The notes beneath the pieces are model-generated. The model was given only the letters and a program-made list of their open reading frames with translations, did not search any database and had not been told where the DNA came from. A stretch of 64,000 bases of DNA from positions 1 to 64,000 of the forward strand of contig DDUM01000007.1 in the NCBI GenBank assembly GCA_002344795.1. The letters run 5' to 3'. A program made the position numbers and the translations under genes. The stretch's first letter is position 1. Each line of letters opens with the position of its first letter. Of the stretch, positions 8,112 through 16,044 are shown in pieces. The stretch comes from Flammeovirgaceae bacterium UBA2338. Its GTDB lineage: Bacteria; Bacteroidota; Bacteroidia; Cytophagales; Cyclobacteriaceae.

Positions 8112-8127
8112 TATGACCAGAGTCATA
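8112..8127. promoter_or_regulatory. Candidate Crp/Fnr-type operator
   Basis: TATGAC-CAGA-GTCATA is a perfect inverted repeat with 6-bp arms and a 4-bp spacer, the geometry of Crp/Fnr boxes (TTGAT-N4-ATCAA and relatives). It is centred about 50 bp before the Crp/Fnr start and 23 bp before the divergent flavoprotein start. The larger palindrome at 15270-15297 has the same TATGAY-N4-RTCATA core. Confidence 0.5.
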
Positions 8128-8169
8128 TAATAATAGTGAAATTTGGCTGAATATTGCATCCGCTAAAAT

Positions 8170-8949
8170 ATGAAGAAGAAATTCAGTGTACCTTCTTTTT
8201 TGTTGGATTATACATCCGTCTGGAATCCCCTATTTGGTGCTTTTATGCATAAAATCATTGACCCAGATGATATTGCTCATGGTTTGAGGGGCAAACCTAA
8301 GGTAGGTTTGGGTGTTGAAAAAATAGCCCCTATGATCGATAAAGGCAGACTATTGGCGTATAAAAGAGAATTAATTTCTTTGAGGAAGAACGAGACCTTA
8401 TTCAGGGAGGGGACTAAGGCAATATTCTACTTTCAGCTTGAGAAAGGTGCTTTGAAAATGGTGACAAATAGTACAGATGGGAGAGAATTTATTCAGGGAA
8501 TATTTTCTTCAGGTGACAGTTTTGGCGAACCACCTCTTTTTAGCAATTTTTCTTACCCGAGTACTGCCATAGCACTAGAGGATTCACGGGTAATTAGGCT
8601 CCCTAAGGATAATTTTTTTAACTTGCTGCAAGAAAATTTTGACATCCATTTGAAGCTTAATGAGGTGTTGTGTAATAGGCTGAGGTACAAGTCTATGATC
8701 TTGTCAGATATTTCTTTTCACGATCCGGAACATAGGATCATGAGTTTACTAAAGCATTTAAAGGGGGGTACTGTATCTGGGGATGCCACCAGGAGAGTGA
8801 TTCGGACTGCAAGACCCTATGTTGTTCCCTTTACCAGGCAGCAATTGGCCGATATGAGTGGTTTGCGTGTGGAGACAGTAATACGAGCGGTTAAGAAAAT
8901 GCAGGAAAAGGGAAAGCTTGAAATTATAGGAAGGAAAATAACAATTTAA
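8170..8949 (+). CDS. Crp/Fnr-family transcriptional regulator of the nos cluster
   Basis: This 259-residue regulator has a cyclic-nucleotide-binding-type sensor fold (about 60-160) and a C-terminal winged helix whose recognition region is TRQQLADMSGLRVETVIRAV (222-241). It has no N-terminal cysteine cluster, and the only cysteine is Cys168, so it cannot hold an Fnr-type 4Fe-4S centre. It has an unusual N-terminal stretch of about 55 residues before the sensor domain, compared with the roughly 220-230 residues of most family members. It lies 15 bp upstream of the cytochrome c gene and therefore heads the nos operon. Regulation of nos genes by Dnr/Nnr-type relatives is established elsewhere. 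Here it is inferred from position. Confidence 0.85.
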   Translation: MKKKFSVPSFLLDYTSVWNPLFGAFMHKIIDPDDIAHGLRGKPKVGLGVEKIAPMIDKGRLLAYKRELISLRKNETLFREGTKAIFYFQLEKGALKMVTNSTDGREFIQGIFSSGDSFGEPPLFSNFSYPSTAIALEDSRVIRLPKDNFFNLLQENFDIHLKLNEVLCNRLRYKSMILSDISFHDPEHRIMSLLKHLKGGTVSGDATRRVIRTARPYVVPFTRQQLADMSGLRVETVIRAVKKMQEKGKLEIIGRKITI

Positions 8950-8964
8950 AACTCAATTTAAACT

Positions 8965-9444
8965 ATGAACACCATGAGATTAATATTAATTACAATAATG
9001 GGGCTTGTGATTTTTTCTTGTGCACCCGACAAACCTCAAAATCAGGAAGGCCTTCCTGGCCAGTCTAGCAAAAATTCAGCAGTAGAGGATATACTCACCG
9101 ATCCTACAAAGGGAATTGGTGCGGTCAAATCGGTTACCCTTAATTCACCTCTTGAGCAAGACAGAATATCAAGAGGTTTGGCAATTTATGAAATGAAGTG
9201 TTCTGCTTGCCATAGACTGGATGACAAGCGTGTGGTGGGGCCAGGCTGGAAGGATATTACCAAAAATCGTAAACCAGAGTGGATTATGAACATGATTACC
9301 AACGTGGATGTAATGCTGGATCAGGATCCGGAAGCACAGAAACTGTTGGAGTTGTGTTTGATGCGTATGCCTAACCAAAACGTGTCTATTGGAGACGCAC
9401 GTGATCTTCTTGAGTTTATGCGCCAGAATGACGGAGAAAAATAA
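8965..9444 (+). CDS. Monoheme cytochrome c lipoprotein of the nos cluster
   Basis: The 159-residue protein begins with a lipoprotein signal ending at Cys19 (IFSC). It has one heme c motif, CSACH at 79-83, and Met135 (RMPNQ) is a good candidate for the sixth heme ligand. It probably delivers electrons to NosZ in the periplasm, anchored to a membrane by its lipid. Clade II nos clusters often encode such cytochromes (called NosC in some genera), but I cannot assign the orthologue. It lies 32 bp before nosZ. A second ATG at codon 4 is an alternative start. Confidence 0.85.
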   Translation: MNTMRLILITIMGLVIFSCAPDKPQNQEGLPGQSSKNSAVEDILTDPTKGIGAVKSVTLNSPLEQDRISRGLAIYEMKCSACHRLDDKRVVGPGWKDITKNRKPEWIMNMITNVDVMLDQDPEAQKLLELCLMRMPNQNVSIGDARDLLEFMRQNDGEK

Positions 9445-9476
9445 TATAAACTAATATAAAACAAACCTATACTAAT

Positions 9477-11441
9477 ATGAATAAATTAATCAAATCCCTT
9501 TATACCCTTGCAATTGTTGCGGCAGTTTTGTCGCTCTATAATTGCCAACCCCAGGGCCCAAAACAAGCACTGACAGGGGGTGCTGCTGAGAAGGTCTATG
9601 TGCCACCTGGACAATATGACGAATTCTACAGTTTTGTGTCTGGAGGTTTTAATGGACAAATGTTGGTCTACGGAATTCCTTCTGGTAGATTATTGAAGAT
9701 TCTTCCTGTTTTTTCTGTGTTTCCTGAAAATGGTTACGGATATAGTGAGGAAACAAAGCCTATGTTGAACACCTCACATGGTGCTGTTCCTTGGGACGAT
9801 CTTCACCATATTGCACTTTCAACTACGAAAGGTGAGCATGATGGGCGTTGGGCTTTTGCCAATGGTAATAATACCCCTCGCGTTGCACGGGTAGGACTTT
9901 CATCTTTCCGTACTGAAGAGATACTTGAAATACCTAATAGTGGAGGAAATCACTCTTCCCCATTTCTCACTGAAAACACAGAATATCTGGTAGCAGGTAC
10001 TCGTTTCAGTGTACCAATGGGGGCAAACAAAGATGTTCCTATTAATTCTTATAAAGAGAATTTTAAAGGATCAATCAGCTTTATCAAAGTGAATCAGGAG
10101 ACAGGACGTATGAACATTGAGTTCCAGTTGCGTACTCCAGGATTCAACTATGACTTAAGTAGAGCAGGTAAAGGTCCTTCTCATGGATGGTTCTTTTTCT
10201 CTACTTATAATACTGAGCAAGCACACACTTTGTTAGAGGTAAATGCCTCTCAAAATGACAAAGACTTTATTATGGCTGTAAACTGGAAGAAGGCTGAAGA
10301 ATATTTGGCGGCAGGAAAGGCCAAGGTGGAGAGAGCTAATTATGCACACAATATCTATGACGAAGCGACACATTCTGCTACCAGCACAATGCTGAATGAA
10401 GTGATGGTTTTGGATGTTACAGAATTGAAGGATATAGTGTATTTCATTCCATGCCCTAAATCACCACATGGCACTGATGTGGATCCAACTGGTGAATATA
10501 TTGTTGGAAGCGGAAAATTAGCCGCGACTATGCCAGTCTTTTCTTTCACTAAACTTCAAAAAGCCATCGCAGATAAAGATTATGAAGGTGACTTTGAAGG
10601 CATTCCTGTTATCCGTTACGAAGCGGCACTTCATGGTGAAGTAGAAAAGCCAGGCTTAGGCCCTCTTCACACGGAATTTGATAACAACGGCAACGCCTAC
10701 ACTTCATTTTTTGTGTCTTCTGAAATCGTAAAGTGGAATGTAAAAACACTTGAAATTTTAGATCGCGTACCTACTTATTATTCTGTAGGTCACTTGAGTG
10801 TAATGGGTGGTCCAACTGCTAAGCCTTATGGAAAATATATGGTGGCTTATAACAAGATAACAAAGGATCGTTACTTGCCAACTGGCCCTGAACTGGCACA
10901 TTCTGCCCAGTTGTATGATATCTCCGGGGATAAGATGCAGTTGTTACTGGATTTCCCTACTGTAGGTGAACCCCACTATGCGGAAGCATTGCCTGCAAGT
11001 TTGATAATGGATAAGTCGATCAAGATTTACAAATTAGAAGAGAATAAGCATCCTTATGCTGCTTTGGGAGAAGGAAAAGCAAGAGTAGAACGCAATGGAA
11101 ACCAGGTACATGTGTATATGACCGCCATACGCTCACACTTAACACCAGACAATATTGAAGGTGTACGTGTAGGTGACGATGTGTACTTCCACTTAACAAA
11201 CCTGGAACAAGACTGGGATGTGCCACATGGTTTTGCCATACGTGGTGCACTTAATGCAGAGATATTGGTTATGCCTGGAGAGACACAAACATTAAAGTGG
11301 AAACCTTTGGTGCCAGGTGTTGTTCCTTTTTACTGCACAGACTTCTGTTCTGCCTTACACCAGGAAATGTCTGGCTACATAAGGGTATCTCCTGCCGGTA
11401 GCAATACACCATTAAAATTCTCAACGGGTGAAGAAGATTAA
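9477..11441 (+). CDS. nosZ: Nitrous oxide reductase, clade II (Sec-dependent)
   Basis: NosZ reduces N2O to N2 in the periplasm, using a four-copper CuZ centre and a binuclear CuA centre. The 654-residue protein shows the propeller histidine motifs WDDLHHIALS, KSPHGTDVDP, GPLHTEFD and GEPHYAEAL. The C-terminal cupredoxin domain has the CuA ligand set Cys620, Cys624, His628 and Met631. The N terminus is an ordinary Sec signal without twin arginines, which defines clade II (atypical) NosZ. A Cys at position 23 follows a weak lipobox, so it may be lipid-anchored. It is preceded by its cytochrome c and followed by maturation genes. A hairpin lies after the stop. Confidence 0.97.
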   Translation: MNKLIKSLYTLAIVAAVLSLYNCQPQGPKQALTGGAAEKVYVPPGQYDEFYSFVSGGFNGQMLVYGIPSGRLLKILPVFSVFPENGYGYSEETKPMLNTSHGAVPWDDLHHIALSTTKGEHDGRWAFANGNNTPRVARVGLSSFRTEEILEIPNSGGNHSSPFLTENTEYLVAGTRFSVPMGANKDVPINSYKENFKGSISFIKVNQETGRMNIEFQLRTPGFNYDLSRAGKGPSHGWFFFSTYNTEQAHTLLEVNASQNDKDFIMAVNWKKAEEYLAAGKAKVERANYAHNIYDEATHSATSTMLNEVMVLDVTELKDIVYFIPCPKSPHGTDVDPTGEYIVGSGKLAATMPVFSFTKLQKAIADKDYEGDFEGIPVIRYEAALHGEVEKPGLGPLHTEFDNNGNAYTSFFVSSEIVKWNVKTLEILDRVPTYYSVGHLSVMGGPTAKPYGKYMVAYNKITKDRYLPTGPELAHSAQLYDISGDKMQLLLDFPTVGEPHYAEALPASLIMDKSIKIYKLEENKHPYAALGEGKARVERNGNQVHVYMTAIRSHLTPDNIEGVRVGDDVYFHLTNLEQDWDVPHGFAIRGALNAEILVMPGETQTLKWKPLVPGVVPFYCTDFCSALHQEMSGYIRVSPAGSNTPLKFSTGEED

Positions 11442-11496
11442 TCTTCATGCACCAATGAGTAGACCTGTTTTCTCATAGTTTACAGGTTTGAGATCG

Positions 11497-11533
11497 GGTA
11501 GCCTCCCAAACAGGTTGGGGGGCACCTTTCTTT
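11497..11533 (+). terminator. Hairpin with T-rich tail after nosZ
   Basis: GGTAGCCTCCC (11497-11507) pairs with GGGGGGCACC (11517-11526), with one bulged A and one G-T pair, around a 9-nt loop. TTTCTTT follows. It probably terminates part of the transcripts after nosZ, so that the structural enzyme is made in excess over the accessory proteins. Confidence 0.6.
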
Positions 11534-11552
11534 ACAAATTCTAATCATAAAA

Positions 11553-12557
11553 ATGAAGTCTTTAAAACCCATTTCAAGAATAACTATTGCGCTGTGCACC
11601 TTAGCACTTATGTCTGCCTACTTTGTACCGCTATGGCAGATTTTAATGTGGGCGCCACAATATCCAGAAGGACTGGAGATGAAAATCTGGATTGATACAA
11701 TTTCGGGTGATGTGAAAATAATTAGTGCATTGAATCATTACATTGGAATGAAACACATCGAAGTTGAGATGTTTCCAGAGTTTGGTTACATGAAATACAT
11801 CGTTGGTTTTATAATTGCATTCGGATTACTTACAGCACTGATCAACAAACGCTTTATGCTTGTTAGTTACATCGGCTTGTTTGTAGTTACTGGTATCGCT
11901 GCGTTAGTAGATTTCTATCTTTGGGGTTATGATTATGGACACAACCTGAACCCAGATGCTCCCATCATTATTCCTGGCTTGTCCTATCAGCCTCCTTTAA
12001 TAGGTACAAAGGTATTGTTGAACTTCACTGCGTTCTCAGGACCAGATATTGGAGGGTGGATATTTATGCTGGTAGCAATAGTATTCATAGGAGTTCTAGT
12101 GTACGAAATAAAAATAGACAAAAAGGTGGCAGCTATTCTCGTTTTTCCCTTGGCGGGTTTGTTAATGTCCTGCTCTACTGAGCCGGTTCCGTTGGAATAT
12201 GGGAAGGATATATGCTATACTTGTAAGATGAAGTTGATGGACAATAAGTTCGGAGCAGAATTGGTTACGAACAAAGGAAAAATTTACAAGTTTGATGATC
12301 TTAATTGCATGTTGGATTACTACAATGCCAATGAAGCTGAGCATGGAAATTATGCACATAAATTGGTCATCGATTTTGCAAGACCTGGTACTTTTATAGA
12401 GGCAAGTAATTCTTATTATCTCAGAGCTGATGAAATCAAAAGCCCCATGGCAAGTCAAATTGCTGCTTTTGAGAATTATGATCTGATGGAAGAAAGTAAA
12501 AAAAAGTGGGATGGAATTTACCTTTCATGGGGGGAGGTGGTGACGGAGTTTAAATGA
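11553..12557 (+). CDS. nosL: Fusion of a polytopic membrane protein with NosL copper chaperone
   Basis: This 334-residue protein combines two parts. Residues 1-190 hold about four membrane helices (near 11-33, 80-97, 101-125 and 168-186). A fifth hydrophobic stretch (191-206) ends in LLMSCS, a lipobox-like sequence in mid-protein. From there on the sequence is a NosL domain: CYTCKM (221-226) in place of the usual CxxCGM copper motif, FDDLNCMLDYY (248-257) and SPMASQIAAF (297-306), all NosL hallmarks. NosL delivers Cu(I) for CuZ assembly and is normally a separate lipoprotein. The N-terminal part sits where many clade II clusters have the membrane protein NosB, so it may play that role, but this is inference. 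Its stop overlaps nosD by 4 bp. Confidence 0.85.
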   Translation: MKSLKPISRITIALCTLALMSAYFVPLWQILMWAPQYPEGLEMKIWIDTISGDVKIISALNHYIGMKHIEVEMFPEFGYMKYIVGFIIAFGLLTALINKRFMLVSYIGLFVVTGIAALVDFYLWGYDYGHNLNPDAPIIIPGLSYQPPLIGTKVLLNFTAFSGPDIGGWIFMLVAIVFIGVLVYEIKIDKKVAAILVFPLAGLLMSCSTEPVPLEYGKDICYTCKMKLMDNKFGAELVTNKGKIYKFDDLNCMLDYYNANEAEHGNYAHKLVIDFARPGTFIEASNSYYLRADEIKSPMASQIAAFENYDLMEESKKKWDGIYLSWGEVVTEFK

Positions 12558-13792
12558 GAATATTTTTTACCCTACTTCTTTTCCTGTATACCTTATCTTC
12601 TAAAGCCGTCACTTGGACAGTTTCACAATCGGGTGAAACAAATTCAATTACGACCGCAATTCAGAAGGCAAACAACGGAGATACAATCTTGGTCAATCCC
12701 GGACATTACAGAGAAGGTAATATCCAGGTAAACAAGGAGATTGTTCTATTGGGAATAGATTATCCTGTTGTTGATGGTGAATTTAAACATGAGGTATTTA
12801 CTATAACGGCCAATAATGTAACTATTCGCAATTTTAATATTATCAATGTTGGCGTATCAAGTTTGCATGATAAGGCTGCCATTGGTGGAGAAAATGCAAG
12901 AAATTTATACCTGGCGGACAATAAAATTGAAATGGCATTTTTTGGCATCCATCTGGCCAATTGCAAATCAAGCTTGATTGAGAACAATACCCTCACTGCT
13001 GCTGCTGTTAACGAAAGCGCCACCGGAAATGGAATCCATTTATGGAAGAGCGACAAAATAACGGTGAAGAACAATACTGTGGATGGGCATCGCGATGGGA
13101 TATATTTTGAATTTGTGACCAACTCTTTAATTGAGAATAACATCAGTATAAACAATCTCAGGTATGGATTACATTTCATGTTTTCTCACAATGATGAATA
13201 CAATAGAAATTTATTTAAAAATAATGGCTCTGGGATTGCAGTAATGTATTCCAAAGGAGTTACAATGAGATACAATCGTTTTGAAGAAAACTGGGGCTCA
13301 TCAGTTTTTGGTTTGTTGCTAAAGGAAATAAGTGAAAGTACCATTGAACACAACCTCTTCATAAGGAATACAGTGGCCATATACATGGAAGCCTGTAGCA
13401 GAAGTAATTTTAAGGGGAACGAATTTCGTGGAAATGGATGGGGTATAAAACTGCAGGCAAGCTGTGATGACAATATATTTGAAGAGAACAATTTCATTGC
13501 TAACTCGTTCGACATGGGAACCAATGGTTCTATGACCCTAAATACAATTAGGAGTAATTACTGGGATAAATACGGGGGCTATGACCTTGACAAAGATGGG
13601 GTTGGCGATGTGCCCTTTCATCCCGTAAGCATGTATTCCATGATTATTGAAAAGATGCCAACAGCGGTAATGTTGTGGAGAAGCTTTTTGGTGTTTTTAT
13701 TGGACCGGGCAGAAAAAATAATTCCTGTGGTAACACCGGAAAATTTAAAAGATGATGTTCCTGTAATGAAACCTTATGATATCAGTATCTGA
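12554..13792 (+). CDS. nosD: NosD, periplasmic beta-helix maturation protein
   Basis: The 412-residue protein has a Sec signal peptide (about 1-18). After it come many short repeats of the right-handed parallel beta-helix (CASH/PbH1) type with the pattern N-x-I-x-x-N, for example around residues 95-290. NosD works with the NosFY ABC transporter to assemble the CuZ site of NosZ, probably by supplying sulfur or handing over copper. A C-terminal segment containing YWDKYGGYDLDKDGVGD is typical of the family. It overlaps the upstream gene by 4 bp (ATGA) and nosF by 17 bp, so translation is tightly coupled. Confidence 0.93.
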   Translation: MRIFFTLLLFLYTLSSKAVTWTVSQSGETNSITTAIQKANNGDTILVNPGHYREGNIQVNKEIVLLGIDYPVVDGEFKHEVFTITANNVTIRNFNIINVGVSSLHDKAAIGGENARNLYLADNKIEMAFFGIHLANCKSSLIENNTLTAAAVNESATGNGIHLWKSDKITVKNNTVDGHRDGIYFEFVTNSLIENNISINNLRYGLHFMFSHNDEYNRNLFKNNGSGIAVMYSKGVTMRYNRFEENWGSSVFGLLLKEISESTIEHNLFIRNTVAIYMEACSRSNFKGNEFRGNGWGIKLQASCDDNIFEENNFIANSFDMGTNGSMTLNTIRSNYWDKYGGYDLDKDGVGDVPFHPVSMYSMIIEKMPTAVMLWRSFLVFLLDRAEKIIPVVTPENLKDDVPVMKPYDISI

Positions 13793-14498
13793 AATAGAAA
13801 AACGTTTTGGTGCATTGGATGTATTGAAATCAATAAGTGCCCAATTTGAAACGGGACGATCCTATGCACTCATTGGACCAAATGGATCAGGTAAAACAAC
13901 TTTAATAAAGTGTATACTGGGAATGGTTGTACCTGACAGAGGTAAGATTGAAGTAGATGGAGAATCAATTTTAGGGCAATGGGCCTATAGAAAAATGATT
14001 GGATATATGCCACAAATTGGCAGATACCCAGACAACATGACGATAGGGCAGTTGTTTGAAATGATTAAAGACCTTCGATCCGACAGCAAAGCAATTGATG
14101 AAGAATTGATTGAGGGATTTGGATTGGATAAAATGATGAATAAAAGGATGCACACACTTTCCGGAGGAACACGTCAGAAGGTAAGTGCAGCGTTGGCTTT
14201 TTTATTTAAGCCCAAGGTGTTTATTCTCGATGAGCCTACTGCTGGATTGGATCCATTGGCCGTTGAAGTGATTAAGGAAAAAATTTTGAAGGAAATGGGG
14301 GATAACAAAATATTCATTATCACCTCGCATGTTCTTAGCGATCTCGATGAGTTGTCCTCTCATGCATTGTACCTGGATAATGGTTCTTTAATTTATAATG
14401 ACTCCATTGCATTGCTTAAGGAAGAGACCGGAGAGGTAAAGCTTGGAAAAGCTATTGCTACAATAATGAGAAGAACTCAAAATAATGTGACAGTATGA
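13776..14498 (+). CDS. nosF: NosF, ABC transporter ATPase for NosZ maturation
   Basis: This 240-residue cytoplasmic ATPase has Walker A GPNGSGKT (34-41), the signature LSGGTRQKVSAAL and Walker B VFILDEPTAGLDP, with the switch histidine in ITSHVLSD. It powers the NosY permease and acts with NosD in CuZ centre assembly. The length is normal for single-domain ABC ATPases. It overlaps nosD by 17 bp and nosY by 4 bp. Confidence 0.93.
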   Translation: MISVSEIEKRFGALDVLKSISAQFETGRSYALIGPNGSGKTTLIKCILGMVVPDRGKIEVDGESILGQWAYRKMIGYMPQIGRYPDNMTIGQLFEMIKDLRSDSKAIDEELIEGFGLDKMMNKRMHTLSGGTRQKVSAALAFLFKPKVFILDEPTAGLDPLAVEVIKEKILKEMGDNKIFIITSHVLSDLDELSSHALYLDNGSLIYNDSIALLKEETGEVKLGKAIATIMRRTQNNVTV

Positions 14499-15262
14499 TT
14501 AAGATAGCCAAATATGTTCTGCTGGACATTCTAAGAAACAAGTTTGTTATTCTATACACCTTTTTTCTGTTTCTCGTTACCCTGTCGATGTTCAGTTTAG
14601 AAGGTAATTCAGATAAAGCCATTCTGAGTCTATTGAATATTATTTTAATGGTGGTTCCGCTGGTAAGTATCATTTTTACCACCATTCACTTTTTTAATTC
14701 CTATGAGTTTATTGAGCTTTTGCTCTCACAACCTATTAATAGAAAATCAATATTTCTGAGTGAGTTTGCAGCAGTATCCCTGGCACTTTGCCTTGCCTAT
14801 ATTGTTGGGGTGGGAGTACCTGTAACCCTATTTAGTCAGGGTATGGATACGGTGTACCTGATTTTGTCAGGAGTATTGCTTACCCTGGTTTTTGTGGCGC
14901 TTGCATTTAGTGCATCGGTACTTACCCGTGACAAGGCCAAAGGAATTGGGCTTTCACTTTTGTTCTGGTTTTACTTTACCCTTATTTATGACGGGTTTGT
15001 GCTTTATGTAATATATGCATTCAGTGACTACCCTTTAGAAAAAGTAACACTGGCTCTTGTTTCCTTAAACCCTGTAGATCTGGCGCGCATAATCATCTTA
15101 TTAAAATTAGATATTTCCGCATTGATGGGGTATACAGGAGCCTTCTATAAACAGTTTTTCGGAAGCAGTGTTGGGATTATTTACTCATTCCTGTTATTAC
15201 TCTTGTGGGCTGCGCTTCCAATGTTTATCGCAATGCGAAAATTCTTAAAAAAGGATATTTAA
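14495..15262 (+). CDS. nosY: NosY, ABC transporter permease for NosZ maturation
   Basis: The 255-residue integral membrane protein has six predicted helices (near 15-35, 45-65, 90-110, 118-142, 155-178 and 228-248), the ABC-2-type permease layout. Position immediately after nosF with an ATGA overlap identifies it as NosY, the partner of NosF and NosD. It is the last gene of the coupled nosL-nosD-nosF-nosY string. A 28-bp palindrome begins 7 bp after its stop. Confidence 0.92.
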   Translation: MIKIAKYVLLDILRNKFVILYTFFLFLVTLSMFSLEGNSDKAILSLLNIILMVVPLVSIIFTTIHFFNSYEFIELLLSQPINRKSIFLSEFAAVSLALCLAYIVGVGVPVTLFSQGMDTVYLILSGVLLTLVFVALAFSASVLTRDKAKGIGLSLLFWFYFTLIYDGFVLYVIYAFSDYPLEKVTLALVSLNPVDLARIIILLKLDISALMGYTGAFYKQFFGSSVGIIYSFLLLLLWAALPMFIAMRKFLKKDI

Positions 15263-15269
15263 GTAATCC

Positions 15270-15297
15270 TTTCAATATGATCGCGATCATATTGAAA
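15270..15297. promoter_or_regulatory. 28-bp perfect palindrome, candidate Crp/Fnr operator
   Basis: TTTCAATATGATCG is followed directly by its exact reverse complement, a 14+14 bp palindrome with no spacer. The core is TATGAT-CGCG-ATCATA, the same TATGAY-N4-RTCATA form as the box in front of the Crp/Fnr gene. It lies 7 bp after nosY and 109 bp before the fasciclin ATG. There is no T run, so a simple terminator is unlikely, although a 3' hairpin role is possible. Confidence 0.6.
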
Positions 15298-15406
15298 ACT
15301 TGTTTTCTGGCACCTTGACCAATGTTATATAGGTGTATGATTAAAGTCATTGTCTGTTTAGCTATTCCATAGCACCTTCGTGGTGTTGAAACTAAACTCA
15401 TCCCCT

Positions 15407-15961
15407 ATGAAATTATTTAAATATTCAGCGATGGCGTTTGCTGCCATCTTATTCTCATGCAGTTCAAATCCTGGTAACCAAACGGAAGGCACTACCTCTG
15501 TTGCAAGTACAGTAGATGGAGGTCAAGCCTCTGTTCAAGATGATGTATCACAACAAAACGTTGTTCAGGTGGCTGCTGGGTCAGCAGACCATACTACCCT
15601 TGTGGCGGCACTAAAAGCAGCCGCCTATGTAGACGCATTGGCCAATGCCGGACCTTTTACTGTTTTTGCGCCAACCAATGAAGCATTTGATAAATTACCT
15701 GCTGGTACCGTAGAAAACTTAGTGAAGCCTGAAAATCAGGATCAGTTGAGGGACATTTTGGAAAACCATGTCTACATCGGAGTAATGAGAGAAAACATGA
15801 TGCGTGATGGCCAAAGGCTAAATCAGGCAAACATGAAGAATGTCATGGTGTCTAAAGTTGGTGATAAAATTTCTGTAAATGGCGCCAATATCATTGCTAC
15901 TGTACCTTGTGCTAATGGTATTGTTTATGTGATTGATAAAGTTTTGGTTCCTGAGAATTAA
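15407..15961 (+). CDS. Fasciclin (FAS1) domain lipoprotein
   Basis: The 184-residue product starts with a lipoprotein signal (MKLFKYSAM through ILFSCSS, Cys at about 18) and a low-complexity Ser/Thr/Gln linker. One FAS1 domain follows, visible in GPFTVFAPTNEAFDKLP and the closing ANGIVYVIDKVLVP. FAS1 domains mediate adhesion or bind small ligands. An in-frame GTG 27 bp upstream would put nine polar residues before the signal, so the ATG is preferred. It lies downstream of nosY beyond the 28-bp palindrome and may share regulation with nos, but its role there is unknown. Confidence 0.88.
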   Translation: MKLFKYSAMAFAAILFSCSSNPGNQTEGTTSVASTVDGGQASVQDDVSQQNVVQVAAGSADHTTLVAALKAAAYVDALANAGPFTVFAPTNEAFDKLPAGTVENLVKPENQDQLRDILENHVYIGVMRENMMRDGQRLNQANMKNVMVSKVGDKISVNGANIIATVPCANGIVYVIDKVLVPEN

Positions 15962-16001
15962 AAGAAAGTCATTTTAGGAATTACCCCATAAATTTTATGG
16001 T

Positions 16002-16035
16002 GAGAAAGGTGCTATTTTATATTAGCACCTTTCTC
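16002..16035. terminator. Bidirectional hairpin between convergent genes
   Basis: A perfect 13-bp stem (16002-16014 with 16023-16035) encloses an 8-nt AT-rich loop. It lies between the fasciclin gene and the oppositely oriented DUF4251 gene, where a shared terminator is expected. Long T runs are absent, although the stem's GAAAGG/CCTTTC ends give short T-rich tails. Confidence 0.6.
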
Positions 16036-16044
16036 CTATTGTAT

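Noticed and set aside
15270..15297. The 28-bp palindrome as a simple terminator of nosY
   Set aside because: There is no T run on either side and no loop, and the core matches the box before the regulator, so an operator was preferred. A 3' hairpin role is not excluded.
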